The notes beneath the pieces are model-generated. The model did not search any database and was not told where the DNA came from. It was given only the letters and a program-made list of their open reading frames with translations. From Deltaproteobacteria bacterium (lineage in GTDB: Bacteria > Myxococcota_A > Polyangia > Polyangiales > Ga0077539), in contig CANJUR010000006.1 of assembly GCA_947477565.1 (NCBI GenBank), positions 134,668-168,859 of the forward strand: a DNA stretch of 34,192 nt. The letters run 5' to 3'. This document shows, piece after piece, positions 7,836-15,829 of the stretch (position 1 is its first letter; every line of letters starts with the position of its first letter). The position numbers were made by a program, and so were the translations under genes.

Positions 7836-8690
7836 ATGCCCAACCTCTCCCGGCTCAGTGCCGCGTCCGTCAGCCTCGCGGCTCTCGCTGCGCTTTCCTC
7901 CGTGTCCGCGCAGCCCCGACCGCGGACGCCCGTCACCGCCGCGGCGTCCCGGCCGCTGACACTCCGCGAAGCAACGCAGCGCCTGCAGTCCGCCGACCCG
8001 GACGAGATCACCGAAGGGGTCGATGCGCTCACCCGAATCGGCACTGCCGACGCCGTCCCCCCGCTCGTGAATCTCCTGCGCAGCGGCCTCCCGGACGACC
8101 TGCTCGACCTCGTGGTGACGAAACTGGGCATCCTGGGAAGGCCCGAGGCCATCGAAGAACTCGGCTCGCTGCTCCGACATCGCCGCCCCGCGGTGCGGCT
8201 CCGCGCGGTGACCTCGCTGAGCCAGATACGCGACGAGCGTAGCCGTGGTCTCATCGAGTCGGGTCTCAGGGACTCCAACAACGGTGTCCGTGCCGAAGCG
8301 GCGCGCGCCCTCGGCCGCATCAACGCCCGTGCTTCGCTCTCGCTGCTTCAACGAGCCTTCGAGCGCAACATCCCAGAGGCCGCAGAGTCTATCGGCGCAC
8401 TGGGTGACGCCCCGGCTGCGGAGCATCTGCTCGAATCCGTCGGGCACGCGCCTCTCTCGGTCCTACTCCCGGGATTCCGACGCTTTCTCGATCGTCGTGA
8501 CTTACCTGATCCGGTAAAACTCCGTATTGTCGAGCAACTCGTCTCGCGTTCGCCGACCACCCAGGTGAAGGCGTTTCTTCAAGAGTGGGTGCGCGAACTT
8601 CCGCTCGCCGACCGTTCGCGCGCCCGCGCCCGTGCCGAACTCGCGATTCGACAGATCAACGACGCCCCCTCGGCAGGAGCCCCCCGATGA
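7836..8690 (+). CDS. Exported HEAT-repeat protein
   Basis: A 284-residue protein with a Sec signal peptide (hydrophobic core SLAALAALSSVSA, probable cleavage before QPRP near residue 27). The body consists of HEAT-like helical repeats, visible as PPLVNLLRSG, IEELGSLLRHRRPAVRLRAV and IESGLRDSNNGVRAEAARAL. Such alpha-solenoids bind protein partners; no catalytic residues are seen. The ATG at 7836 is supported by GGAG at 7825-7828; an in-frame extension back to 7668 would cross the promoter and lack a signal peptide. Its stop overlaps the start of the next lipoprotein gene in an ATGA arrangement, so the two are translationally coupled and probably act together in the periplasm. The partner also contains HEAT-like helices. 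Confidence 0.85.
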   Translation: MPNLSRLSAASVSLAALAALSSVSAQPRPRTPVTAAASRPLTLREATQRLQSADPDEITEGVDALTRIGTADAVPPLVNLLRSGLPDDLLDLVVTKLGILGRPEAIEELGSLLRHRRPAVRLRAVTSLSQIRDERSRGLIESGLRDSNNGVRAEAARALGRINARASLSLLQRAFERNIPEAAESIGALGDAPAAEHLLESVGHAPLSVLLPGFRRFLDRRDLPDPVKLRIVEQLVSRSPTTQVKAFLQEWVRELPLADRSRARARAELAIRQINDAPSAGAPR

Positions 8691-11293
8691 ACCGCCGCGC
8701 CCTCGCGATCTCTGCCCTGGTCTCGGTCGGTGTGGTCGGCTGCATGCCGTCGATTCGCACCACGACGGCCTTCTCCTCCCGCTTCGGTGACAACAATCGC
8801 GGCCGTCTGGGTGAGGCCGCCGCGGCGGCGGGTGCCAACGCCATCGTTGATCGCGCCCGCAACACCCTGAGTCGTCCGCTGATGGCCACGATCATCCAGG
8901 GCGAGGGTCGGGCGATCGCCGTGTACGACGTACAGACTGGGCAGGCACTTTGGTCGAGACCAATGGCTGCCTCGAGCACGCCGGAGATCCTCGGGGATGC
9001 GCTGGTCGTGGAGGTCGGCGCCTCGACGAAAGTTCTCGACCTGGCAACCGGCGCCGATCGCGGGCACGTTGACCACATCGGCCTCGAGTTTGCGGGTGCC
9101 GATCGGGACGGCGACCTCATTGTGATGACCTTCGCGGCCGGGCTCACCGGCGGAGGTCGTCGCGCCGGTCGGGTCCAGGCAGTCGATGCCCGAAGCGGCA
9201 GTGAGCGTTGGTCCCACGAGGTGGGCGGGATCCTCGGTCGGCCCGCGGCCAAGGGGGGCCTCGCGTTCGTGCCGTGGGACCGTCAGAGCATCGCGGTACT
9301 CGACCTCAGAACGGGGGTAGAGCGCGCGCGTCTGCGATCGACCGACGACGTGCTCTCCTGGGTGTTCGCATCGCCGCAGGGAGTCTTTTACGGGGGCCGG
9401 GGGATCTACCGTCTCAACGCAGACAGCGCCTCGGGCACTCGGGCAGGAAGCCAGTTTCTTGCGAATCCCCTGGAGGGCATTCCCGGCGATCCGCTCATCT
9501 ATCGAGACGCCTTCCTTCCGACGACTGGCACGCGGACAGCGCGCGACCGGATTCGTTTCACCTTCCTTCCGGCGGCACCCGCCGAAGCGGGGCGCGTCGC
9601 GGTGCAGGGCGACACCATCTTCGCGGCCTATTATCACGACGTTCTTGCAGTGGATGCGGGCACCGGTACCGTTCGTTGGGCAACGCGCCTCGACGAAGAC
9701 GTCGAGGCCATGGAACTCACCGCATCGGGGCTCTTCGTGGCCTCGGCGGGTGGCAGGGTCCGCGGCATCGATCCGGCGACGGGAGCGGTTGGCGTCGTGT
9801 CGCAACTCAACGCGCAGGTCGGCGCCATCGCACTGGATGTCGGTGGCCTCGCGCTCCCTACCCAGCGAACGGCTCCAGAGGGCAGCGCCCGCGAGCAACT
9901 CGTCGCGCTCATTCGTGACCCCGACAATCGGCTGGTGCCGTTTCGCTCTTTCCTCGTGACGAGGCTCGCGCGTCTCGAGGACGAGGAGGTCACCCACGAT
10001 CTGCTCGACCTCTACACTCAGCGATCGATCCCGGTACAACTCCGACAGAGCATCGCGACGGCGCTGCAGTCCCGTCGCACCGGTGCTCGCTTCCTCGTCG
10101 CAGCCCTCGACGAGCACTTCGACTATTTGGAGAACCACTCTGCACCGCCGCTCCAGGTCATCGCCCCGACGCTGGTGGCGATGAATGCGCGCGAGGCGGT
10201 GCCCGGACTTACCGCGCACCTGCTCGATCACGAGACGGCTTTGGAGGCGCTGCCCGATGTTATCAACGCGATCGGGGCTCTCGGCGAGGGAAGCGCGGTA
10301 CCCGTCTTTCAGCGGTGGGTGCAGATGTACCGCTCGGACAGTAGCTTCCGCGGCGCCGAGCGTGCAGTCGCGCTGAATACTGCGATCGAGGCAATTTTCC
10401 GCTACGGCGATGCATCGGCGCGCGCCTGGCTTCAGCAGCTGTCGGAAGATGTCCGCGTGAACCCGCTCGCGCGAGCGCACGTCACCGAACTTCAGCGGCG
10501 CGACGCGACGGACATCCAGCGCCGTGAGTCCCAGCAGACCGAGAGTGAGCGCCAGGCGGCGTTGCAGGCGGAGGTCAATCGTTTGCACGAACTCCAGGTA
10601 GCAGTGCCCTCGGCGATCACCGATGCGGCCTTCGACGAGGCCTGGAACCTCCACCTCGACGAGGTTCGGGAGTGCGCACAGGGGGCCGTGAGCCGCAGTC
10701 CTTCGCTCAATCAGATCCGCGTCGTGGTGACGCTGCGCAGTGAACTCCCACGCCGGGTGATGGAGGCAAGCCCGCCTGCTCGGACGGCCGGCACCGACGG
10801 CGCGACACATCCGACGACGTCCGAAGAGGCGCTCGCCTGGGTGGGCGAGCAGGCGGCGGCGCTGAACGCGCTGCACTCGCGGGTGCGACTCGCAACGTAC
10901 GCGCCAAACGACCCCGAGCTACGCGCCTGCATGGATCGAGTGATACTCCCGCTGGAGTTCCCGGTGTTTCGGGAGATGCGGCAGGAGTTCCGTCGCGTGA
11001 TCGACACACGCGCCGCGCGTACCCAGGGCGGTGGCGAGACGATCAATGGTCTCGGTCTCGATGTTCAGGGACGCGAACTTCCCTGGTGGCTGGTCTCGGC
11101 CCCGACCCTTGACGTCGAGAACCTGCCGCTCCCGAGCGCAACGCCGCTCGTTCGACCCGGAACCACCCCCGCAGCGGTGCGGACGAGCGCCCCGGTGACG
11201 TCGCCAACGCCTGCCATTCCAGGCACTCCCACGACCCCTACGACTCCCACCACTCCCGGGACGCCCGCACAGCGGCCGTGGTGGGAGGAGTGA
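8687..11293 (+). CDS. Lipoprotein with PQQ-type beta-propeller and HEAT-like domain
   Basis: An 868-residue lipoprotein: the signal peptide ends in the lipobox VVGC with Cys19 as the lipidation site. Residues about 75-430 contain repeated blades of the PQQ/BamB type, recognisable by motifs such as AVYDVQTGQALWSR, VLDLATGADRG, AVDARSGSERWSHEVG and AVDAGTGTVRWATRLD. Residues about 445-640 look like alpha-helical HEAT repeats (for example DLLDLYTQRSIPVQLRQSIATAL). A further unrecognised domain with two Cys follows, then a Pro/Thr-rich tail of TPTTPTTP type ending in WWEE. The ATG at 8687 overlaps the stop of the HEAT-repeat gene (ATGA), implying coupling. A BamB-like scaffold role in outer-membrane or surface assembly is an analogy; no bam genes are in view. 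The long ORF on the opposite strand (8579-10876) is a shadow. Confidence 0.85.
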   Translation: MNRRALAISALVSVGVVGCMPSIRTTTAFSSRFGDNNRGRLGEAAAAAGANAIVDRARNTLSRPLMATIIQGEGRAIAVYDVQTGQALWSRPMAASSTPEILGDALVVEVGASTKVLDLATGADRGHVDHIGLEFAGADRDGDLIVMTFAAGLTGGGRRAGRVQAVDARSGSERWSHEVGGILGRPAAKGGLAFVPWDRQSIAVLDLRTGVERARLRSTDDVLSWVFASPQGVFYGGRGIYRLNADSASGTRAGSQFLANPLEGIPGDPLIYRDAFLPTTGTRTARDRIRFTFLPAAPAEAGRVAVQGDTIFAAYYHDVLAVDAGTGTVRWATRLDEDVEAMELTASGLFVASAGGRVRGIDPATGAVGVVSQLNAQVGAIALDVGGLALPTQRTAPEGSAREQLVALIRDPDNRLVPFRSFLVTRLARLEDEEVTHDLLDLYTQRSIPVQLRQSIATALQSRRTGARFLVAALDEHFDYLENHSAPPLQVIAPTLVAMNAREAVPGLTAHLLDHETALEALPDVINAIGALGEGSAVPVFQRWVQMYRSDSSFRGAERAVALNTAIEAIFRYGDASARAWLQQLSEDVRVNPLARAHVTELQRRDATDIQRRESQQTESERQAALQAEVNRLHELQVAVPSAITDAAFDEAWNLHLDEVRECAQGAVSRSPSLNQIRVVVTLRSELPRRVMEASPPARTAGTDGATHPTTSEEALAWVGEQAAALNALHSRVRLATYAPNDPELRACMDRVILPLEFPVFREMRQEFRRVIDTRAARTQGGGETINGLGLDVQGRELPWWLVSAPTLDVENLPLPSATPLVRPGTTPAAVRTSAPVTSPTPAIPGTPTTPTTPTTPGTPAQRPWWEE

Positions 11294-11299
11294 TCCAGA

Positions 11300-11322
11300 C
11301 ATCCCATCGCCCGCGAGGGATG
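11300..11322 (+). terminator. Stem-loop after the propeller lipoprotein gene
   Basis: CATCCC (11300-11305) pairs with GGGATG (11317-11322), with an inner CGC/GCG pairing possible. It starts 7 bases after the stop. No T-run follows, so it is only a possible terminator. Confidence 0.3.
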
Positions 11323-11342
11323 TGCGGTGGTGTACTTTGACC

Positions 11343-11372
11343 TTGCCGCCCTATCGAGGGTGGGGCTATGAG
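11343..11372 (+). promoter_or_regulatory. Possible promoter of the 84-residue gene
   Basis: TTGCCG (11343-11348), an 18-base spacer and TATGAG (11367-11372). A TTGACC lies immediately upstream but is badly spaced. The predicted leader of about 38 bases includes the strong GAGGAGGG ribosome binding site. Confidence 0.35.
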
Positions 11373-11416
11373 GCTGTCTTGCGTGCGATCGCGCACCGAT
11401 CCCGAGGAGGGCGTCT

Positions 11417-11671
11417 GTGAAGGAACTTGTCCGTTATCTGCTCGACAACATCCAGTTGGACTTTCAGGGAGACATCGGCATCGACGCGATTCGCGATTTT
11501 CTTCGGAAGGACGACAGCCACGAGTCACGTCAGCTTTTGCAGAAACTCAATCAGGATGGTTCGGTAGACGATCTGCTTCTGACTCTGGCAGATGTGCTCA
11601 AACCGATGATCACGACCGGCATCACCGATCAGGTGGTTCGGGATCAGATCGGCGAGTACGCCGATTCCTGA
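11417..11671 (+). CDS. Small acidic helical protein of unknown function
   Basis: An 84-residue soluble protein without signal peptide or cysteines. The GTG start is supported by GAGGAGGG at 11404-11411, the best ribosome binding site in this stretch. The sequence is amphipathic helix throughout (MKELVRYLLDNIQLDF, then ESRQLLQKLNQDGSVDDLLL, then VVRDQIGEYADS). I do not recognise the family. Base use differs from the neighbours, with more A and T at third positions in the first half, which may reflect high expression or a different origin. It overlaps the following lipoprotein frame by about 16 bases, so the two are probably read from one message. Confidence 0.75.
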   Translation: MKELVRYLLDNIQLDFQGDIGIDAIRDFLRKDDSHESRQLLQKLNQDGSVDDLLLTLADVLKPMITTGITDQVVRDQIGEYADS

Positions 11672-12465
11672 CCGGTATCTGCCTCTGTCTGGGCGCGTGC
11701 GATGCGCCATCCACCCAGCTCCCAACTTCTGACCCTCTAAACATCCTCGAAACGACCCCGTCTGCTCCGGACGGTGGTCGTGGCGAACATCCGATTGGTC
11801 CTCCAATGCGGGTTCGCTTCGACAGGCTGCTGGCCCCCTCGAGTATCGACCGCGCTCAGTTACGTGTGACCACGGGCGGCCTCCAGGCCTTCGGCGGTCT
11901 CCGTTACGACGTACTGCGGCGTGAACTCAGCTTCTACCCCAACCCGAATGATCTGCGTCCCGGCCTGGAGTACCTGCTCACGGTCGATGTGGGGCTCCGT
12001 GGCTGGGACGGCAGTGCGCTCGCAGGCCCCGTGATCGTGCGGTTTCGTGCGACCGTGCGGGAGGTAGTCCCGCCGGATCCACTGCCGTCTCTCGTTCGCG
12101 ACATCGCCCCATTGTTTCTGCAACGATGCGCGGCCTCGCGCTGTCACGGTGCAGCGCTCCCGGCAATGGGTCTCGACCTCTCTTCGCCGCGTGCGATTCG
12201 TGCGACTGCGGTGGGCATCCGGGCGCGCGAACGCGGTGACCGCTCTCTCCCGGAGGCTCTCGACCCTCGGTGGTCCACGCTGCCCAGAATCGACCCCGGA
12301 ATCACCGTAGGGCAGGGACGTCCAGAGTACAGCTATCTCGTTTACAAGCTGCTCGGTGATGGCCCGATCTGGGGGGCACGCATGCCGTTGGGGGGCGACC
12401 CGCTGAGCGACGAGGAGATTCGTCTCGTTGTCGATTGGGTCACCGCTGGCGCCCCGGACAATTGA
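11656..12465 (+). CDS. Lipoprotein with Ig-like domain and CX4CH cytochrome-like domain; start codon unclear
   Basis: About 269 residues. The N-terminus reads VRRFLTGICLCLGAC, a short lipoprotein signal with the lipidation Cys in LGAC. A bacterial Ig-like segment follows (MRVRFDRLLAPSSI to LTVDVGLRG). The last domain begins LFLQRCAASRCHG and ends with RMPLGGDPLS and VVDWVTAGAP, the layout of the cytochrome-like domains common in myxobacterial lipoproteins, but with CX4CH instead of CX2CH. There is no ATG, GTG or TTG in a sensible place: the residue where the signal should begin is a GTA codon (11656-11658). The CTG at 11668 overlaps the TGA of the preceding gene (CTGA) but would remove the positive n-region. 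The next ATG (11806) removes the whole signal. Coordinates therefore assume a start at the GTA. The ORF can be extended to 11368 only by reading the 84-residue gene out of frame. Confidence 0.6.
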   Translation, partial: VRRFLTGICLCLGACDAPSTQLPTSDPLNILETTPSAPDGGRGEHPIGPPMRVRFDRLLAPSSIDRAQLRVTTGGLQAFGGLRYDVLRRELSFYPNPNDLRPGLEYLLTVDVGLRGWDGSALAGPVIVRFRATVREVVPPDPLPSLVRDIAPLFLQRCAASRCHGAALPAMGLDLSSPRAIRATAVGIRARERGDRSLPEALDPRWSTLPRIDPGITVGQGRPEYSYLVYKLLGDGPIWGARMPLGGDPLSDEEIRLVVDWVTAGAPDN

Positions 12466-12470
12466 GCGTC

Positions 12471-12500
12471 TTGACACTCTCGCGAGCCGCAAAGTAGAGC
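12471..12500 (+). promoter_or_regulatory. Promoter of the DsbA-like lipoprotein gene (leaderless)
   Basis: A perfect TTGACA (12471-12476), an 18-base spacer and TAGAGC (12495-12500). The ATG at 12509 is 8 bases beyond the -10 box, so transcription would start at or next to the start codon. No Shine-Dalgarno sequence is present. Confidence 0.65.
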
Positions 12501-12508
12501 GCTTCGTC

Positions 12509-13438
12509 ATGGCTCGTCCTCGTCTCGCATGGTGTGTCGTGCTGGTCCTTGCGGGGCTCGGTCTCGGCGCGAGCTGCCGTAACAATCGTGTCGGCTCTAG
12601 CCCGGACGGAGCCGCGCACTCGGTGAGGCCCGACGTTCCTCGCGTCACTCCGTCCGATCATGGCGACGTGACAGAGATCGCGGGCATCGACCTCGCCGAT
12701 CTCAGCGCCAGCGAGCGCGAGAGCTTCTGGTCCCTCGCCAATGAAGAGCTCTCGACCTGCGGTGAGCCGTACTCCCTGGCGGTCTGCGCTCGCGATCGGC
12801 GACCGTGCCGCACCTGCCTGCCTGCCCTGCGCTTCCTCTCGCGAATGGTGCGCGACGGCCGTAGCCGCGACGACGCCTCGGAGCAGTTGCGCCTACGCTA
12901 CAACGCCGCCAACGCCGCACAGGTCAACACCACCGGGGCGCCCTCGCACGGCCCCGATGCCGCGCCCGTCACCCTGGTGGAGTTCAGCGACTACGAGTGC
13001 CCACATTGTGCTCACGCGATCCCGATCATCCGGCAGGTTGAGCACGACTTCCCTGGCCGACTGCGGGTTGTCCACATGAACTTCCCGCTCAGCGGCCACA
13101 CCCATGCGCTGGCCGCTGCGCGCGCCTCCCTCGCGGCGGGCCGCCAGGGGAAGTTCTGGGAGATGCACGAACTTCTCTTCACGAACCAGCGCTCGCTCGA
13201 GACCTCTGACATCAACCGCTACGCCCAGCAGTTGGGCCTCGATATGGCGCGCTTTCGCGCCGACAGCGCTTCTCCCGAAGTCGAGGCCGCCATCCAGGCC
13301 ACCCGGCGCGAGGGCGAACGCCTTGAGATCAGCGGCACACCAACCATCTTCATCAACGGAAGACGGTACGAGCTGCCTATCGAGCGACCGATGCTCCGCG
13401 ACTGGATTCAGGAAGACCTGGACGCCGCCGCACATTGA
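12509..13438 (+). CDS. DsbA-like thiol-disulfide oxidoreductase lipoprotein
   Basis: A 309-residue protein whose signal peptide ends near Cys23 (GLGLGASC), suggesting lipid anchoring. Residues about 145-305 form a DsbA/thioredoxin-fold domain: VTLVEFSDYECPHC with the active-site pair Cys164-Pro-His-Cys167, and SGTPTIFINGRRY carrying the cis-Pro loop. The helical insertion between them (HALAAARASLAAGRQGKFWEMHELLF) is typical of this family. An upstream region (about 50-130) with further cysteines, including a CRTC, is unrecognised and might be a redox partner segment. The protein would oxidise or isomerise disulfides of envelope proteins. The ATG at 12509 is chosen because it begins the signal peptide and sits directly after a strong promoter. 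The gene ends before a perfect stem-loop. Confidence 0.88.
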   Translation: MARPRLAWCVVLVLAGLGLGASCRNNRVGSSPDGAAHSVRPDVPRVTPSDHGDVTEIAGIDLADLSASERESFWSLANEELSTCGEPYSLAVCARDRRPCRTCLPALRFLSRMVRDGRSRDDASEQLRLRYNAANAAQVNTTGAPSHGPDAAPVTLVEFSDYECPHCAHAIPIIRQVEHDFPGRLRVVHMNFPLSGHTHALAAARASLAAGRQGKFWEMHELLFTNQRSLETSDINRYAQQLGLDMARFRADSASPEVEAAIQATRREGERLEISGTPTIFINGRRYELPIERPMLRDWIQEDLDAAAH

Positions 13439-13441
13439 TCA

Positions 13442-13465
13442 TCGCTTACCTGGTCAGGTAAGCGA
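13442..13465. terminator. Perfect 10-bp stem-loop between convergent genes
   Basis: TCGCTTACCT (13442-13451) and AGGTAAGCGA (13456-13465) are perfectly complementary around the 4-base loop GGTC. It lies exactly between the stops of the convergent DsbA-like and GAF-domain genes (30 bases apart), as expected of a bidirectional terminator. No T-run follows on either strand. Confidence 0.65.
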
Positions 13466-13468
13466 GGG

Positions 13469-15796
13469 CTAGCGACGGGGACCGACGACTTTCCCGACGG
13501 GATCCTTCTTCTCCAGGACGTCGGCGTGAGTCTGGCGATTGGCATGGAGCGAGAGGGCCTCGGCGAGCTGTCCCGCGACATACGTCACTGCGTCGAGTTC
13601 GTCGGCTTCGAAGCCGGGCGAGCCTGGCAGCCGGGCGACCTGCACCAGGGCAAAGAGCCGATCACGAAACAGTGCGGGGACGAAGATCGCCGCCCCGCCC
13701 TGACACCCCGCATCGGCGCCGTCATCCCCTTGAGCGGCCCGGAGAATGACACCCCGCTTCGATCTCGTCGCGGTGCCGTAAGAACCAACCTTTGCGCGGA
13801 CTCGCTGCTCGAGACGACCGGTGTTCGCCTCGCCCTGCACCACGAACTCATCGCGGTTGATGTCGTAGGTGAAGACCAACACCGCGTCGCAGCGGAGGTT
13901 GTCGGTCAATACGCTCGCAACCACGGTACAAACTTCGGCGATGCTTTGCTGAAACGAAAGTTCCATCACCGAGTCGAAGAGGTCGCTCAGTAGGTCGGGA
14001 CCCCGCCTCCCACCCTCGAAGCGCTTCCGATCGGCCGCCACGACGGCAACCTCGGCGACCTTTGGCGTGACCGCCGTCGCAGGATCGATCTTGGGGAAAG
14101 AGGACTGCGATTCACGCCGTCCTCGCCGCTTCTTCCGCCGCGAGCCAGCGTCGCCGCCGATAGCTCCGGCAGAATCGTTGGCGTTTGGCTCGTCCTCTTG
14201 GAGGGCTTGCGCAGTGCTCGCCAAAGGGCTCTCGGAAGCAGGATCGCCCACGCGATCAACCGCCTCCTCAATCGGCGCGGCGACGACCGCGGCGGGCGCG
14301 GGAAACGCCTTTGCGGTTGGAGGCAAAGCACGGTTGTCGACAGGTTTAACGGCCACCGTGACGGCCGGGGATTCCACGGTGGTCGGGGCCGCCGAAGCTT
14401 CGACGGGGTCGGGCGTGACGGCCGGAGACACGATGACCACGGGCTCGACCGGAGCCAAAGCCGGGGTCGGTGGCCGAACAGACACGGGAGCGACCTCGGC
14501 CAGGCTCGCGAGCCCCGCGACTACGAGCGGCGCTTCGATCGCCGACACGGGCAGAGCAGCGGGTGCGTCGGACGCCGCCCGAATGAAATCTGCCGACTCC
14601 TGCGGGACATCGGTGCCCGTCCCCTGGACAGGTGCCGGGGCAACATCCGACGCAACCGTTGGGAGGGATGGCCGAACCTGCAACTCAGCCACGTCCCCGT
14701 GCCAATCCTTCCACCGGAGCACAACGATCGGCGACTCCGAAGGGCGGTGCGAGAAGGTGTGATCGAAGACCGCTACGATGACGTACCGCCCACGGGGCCT
14801 CGTCGCGAGCGATTGCATCAAGGTCGTGAGGGTCTGTCGGGCGAGTGCCTCGGCTTGCGCTTCAGAGGTACCAGAGGCGACCGCGTAGACGCGCTCTCGA
14901 TACGTGAGCGGATTGGTCGCGCTCGGGTCCTGATCGCGCTCGAACAATAGCGTGCTGGCGACCAGGGCACCGTCCTCGCTGCCGTGAGCGATGACCTGGT
15001 CCTGGACTGCTGGCTCGGGAGCCACGGGTGCGCTGGTCTGGGGTTCGGGCGTCGGTACTTCAACCGCGACCGGAGCAACGACGGCCCGGGGAGGGGCAAC
15101 GAAGATCGGAAGATCCACGACGGTCGGTGCGAAATCTGAGTGACTCATGGGCTTCGCCGGAGCCGGTACTTCCGGGGCCACCACCACGGCTTCTGGGACG
15201 ACCACGGCGACGGGTTCGATGACCAACACGGGGGCGGAATACGGTTCGACCGCGACTACGATTGGAGTCTCGACGACGGCCGCCGTCGCCACGGCGTCGG
15301 AAGGCTTCTGATGGGCGGATGGAACTGACGGTTCGACGGGCGTCTCAACAGGTGCATCCTTCGTGGCCGCGGGCTCCGCCGAGACCGATGCGGTCGGAGG
15401 AGCGCTGGCTCTCGGAGGTAGTGCCACGGAGTTTCCAGGGGGTGGTGCCACCAAGAAAGAACCGCTGCCAGAAGACTGCACGGCGATGCGGGAGGTTCGA
15501 CCGCTGGCTGTGGGTAACGCCGCGTTGCCCAAGCCGGCGGCATCGTCCTGCAAGCCACTCCGGGATGCGTCCCCGGGTGGAATAGACGTGGCCCGGTAGG
15601 GTCGTACCGTGTACCGCTCGTTGGCCTCCAGGTCATTGACCCGAACGACTCCGTCGTTCTCGAACTCGCAGCGGAATTTGCGAATCGAAACACCTCCGCG
15701 AGCACTACTGAGAGCGCCAGCCCAGGAGTCTGATTCGACGGTCACTGTGGCGGCGGTGCCGCCGGATGGCGCGGGGAGCTCAACGACCCATCGCAT
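13469..15796 (-). CDS. GAF-domain protein with long Pro/Ala/Val linker
   Basis: A 775-residue protein. The ATG at 15796 is chosen: a GGAAGG motif lies 11 bases upstream, a promoter lies before it, and the open frame upstream of it only shadows the divergent regulator gene. The first 65 residues (MRWVVELPAPSGG, then TVESDSWAGALSSAR, then FRCEFENDGVVRVND) form a compact domain. A low-complexity linker of about 480 residues rich in Ala, Pro and Val follows, with one embedded region (residues about 280-390) that looks folded. A basic KKRRGRR patch precedes a C-terminal GAF-like domain (about 600-750; SIAEVCTVVASVLTDNLRCD and DAVLVFTYDINRD). GAF domains bind small ligands or mediate dimerisation; no output domain is attached. 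No signal peptide or membrane helix, so probably cytoplasmic. Confidence 0.75.
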   Translation of the reverse strand: MRWVVELPAPSGGTAATVTVESDSWAGALSSARGGVSIRKFRCEFENDGVVRVNDLEANERYTVRPYRATSIPPGDASRSGLQDDAAGLGNAALPTASGRTSRIAVQSSGSGSFLVAPPPGNSVALPPRASAPPTASVSAEPAATKDAPVETPVEPSVPSAHQKPSDAVATAAVVETPIVVAVEPYSAPVLVIEPVAVVVPEAVVVAPEVPAPAKPMSHSDFAPTVVDLPIFVAPPRAVVAPVAVEVPTPEPQTSAPVAPEPAVQDQVIAHGSEDGALVASTLLFERDQDPSATNPLTYRERVYAVASGTSEAQAEALARQTLTTLMQSLATRPRGRYVIVAVFDHTFSHRPSESPIVVLRWKDWHGDVAELQVRPSLPTVASDVAPAPVQGTGTDVPQESADFIRAASDAPAALPVSAIEAPLVVAGLASLAEVAPVSVRPPTPALAPVEPVVIVSPAVTPDPVEASAAPTTVESPAVTVAVKPVDNRALPPTAKAFPAPAAVVAAPIEEAVDRVGDPASESPLASTAQALQEDEPNANDSAGAIGGDAGSRRKKRRGRRESQSSFPKIDPATAVTPKVAEVAVVAADRKRFEGGRRGPDLLSDLFDSVMELSFQQSIAEVCTVVASVLTDNLRCDAVLVFTYDINRDEFVVQGEANTGRLEQRVRAKVGSYGTATRSKRGVILRAAQGDDGADAGCQGGAAIFVPALFRDRLFALVQVARLPGSPGFEADELDAVTYVAGQLAEALSLHANRQTHADVLEKKDPVGKVVGPRR

Positions 15797-15829
15797 TATG
15801 GAATTGGCCTTCCGGACAGGTGTTTGCGG

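Noticed and set aside
7682..8323. N-terminal extension of the glycosidase-like protein by 214 residues
   Set aside because: The sequence is Ser/Arg/Thr-rich and antisense to the HEAT-repeat gene; the transmembrane anchor begins after the ATG at 7681.
8502..8517. Inverted repeat TTACC...GGTAA inside the HEAT-repeat gene
   Set aside because: Short, lies within coding sequence and is explained by codons; no regulatory context.
8579..10876. 765-codon open frame on the minus strand
   Set aside because: It lies antisense to the well-supported propeller lipoprotein, and its translation is rich in Arg, His and Cys without domains, as expected of a shadow of a GC-rich gene.
11368..11655. Long version of the CX4CH lipoprotein from the ATG at 11368
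   Set aside because: Its first 96 residues are the 84-residue gene read out of frame; codon use and lack of a ribosome binding site argue against it.
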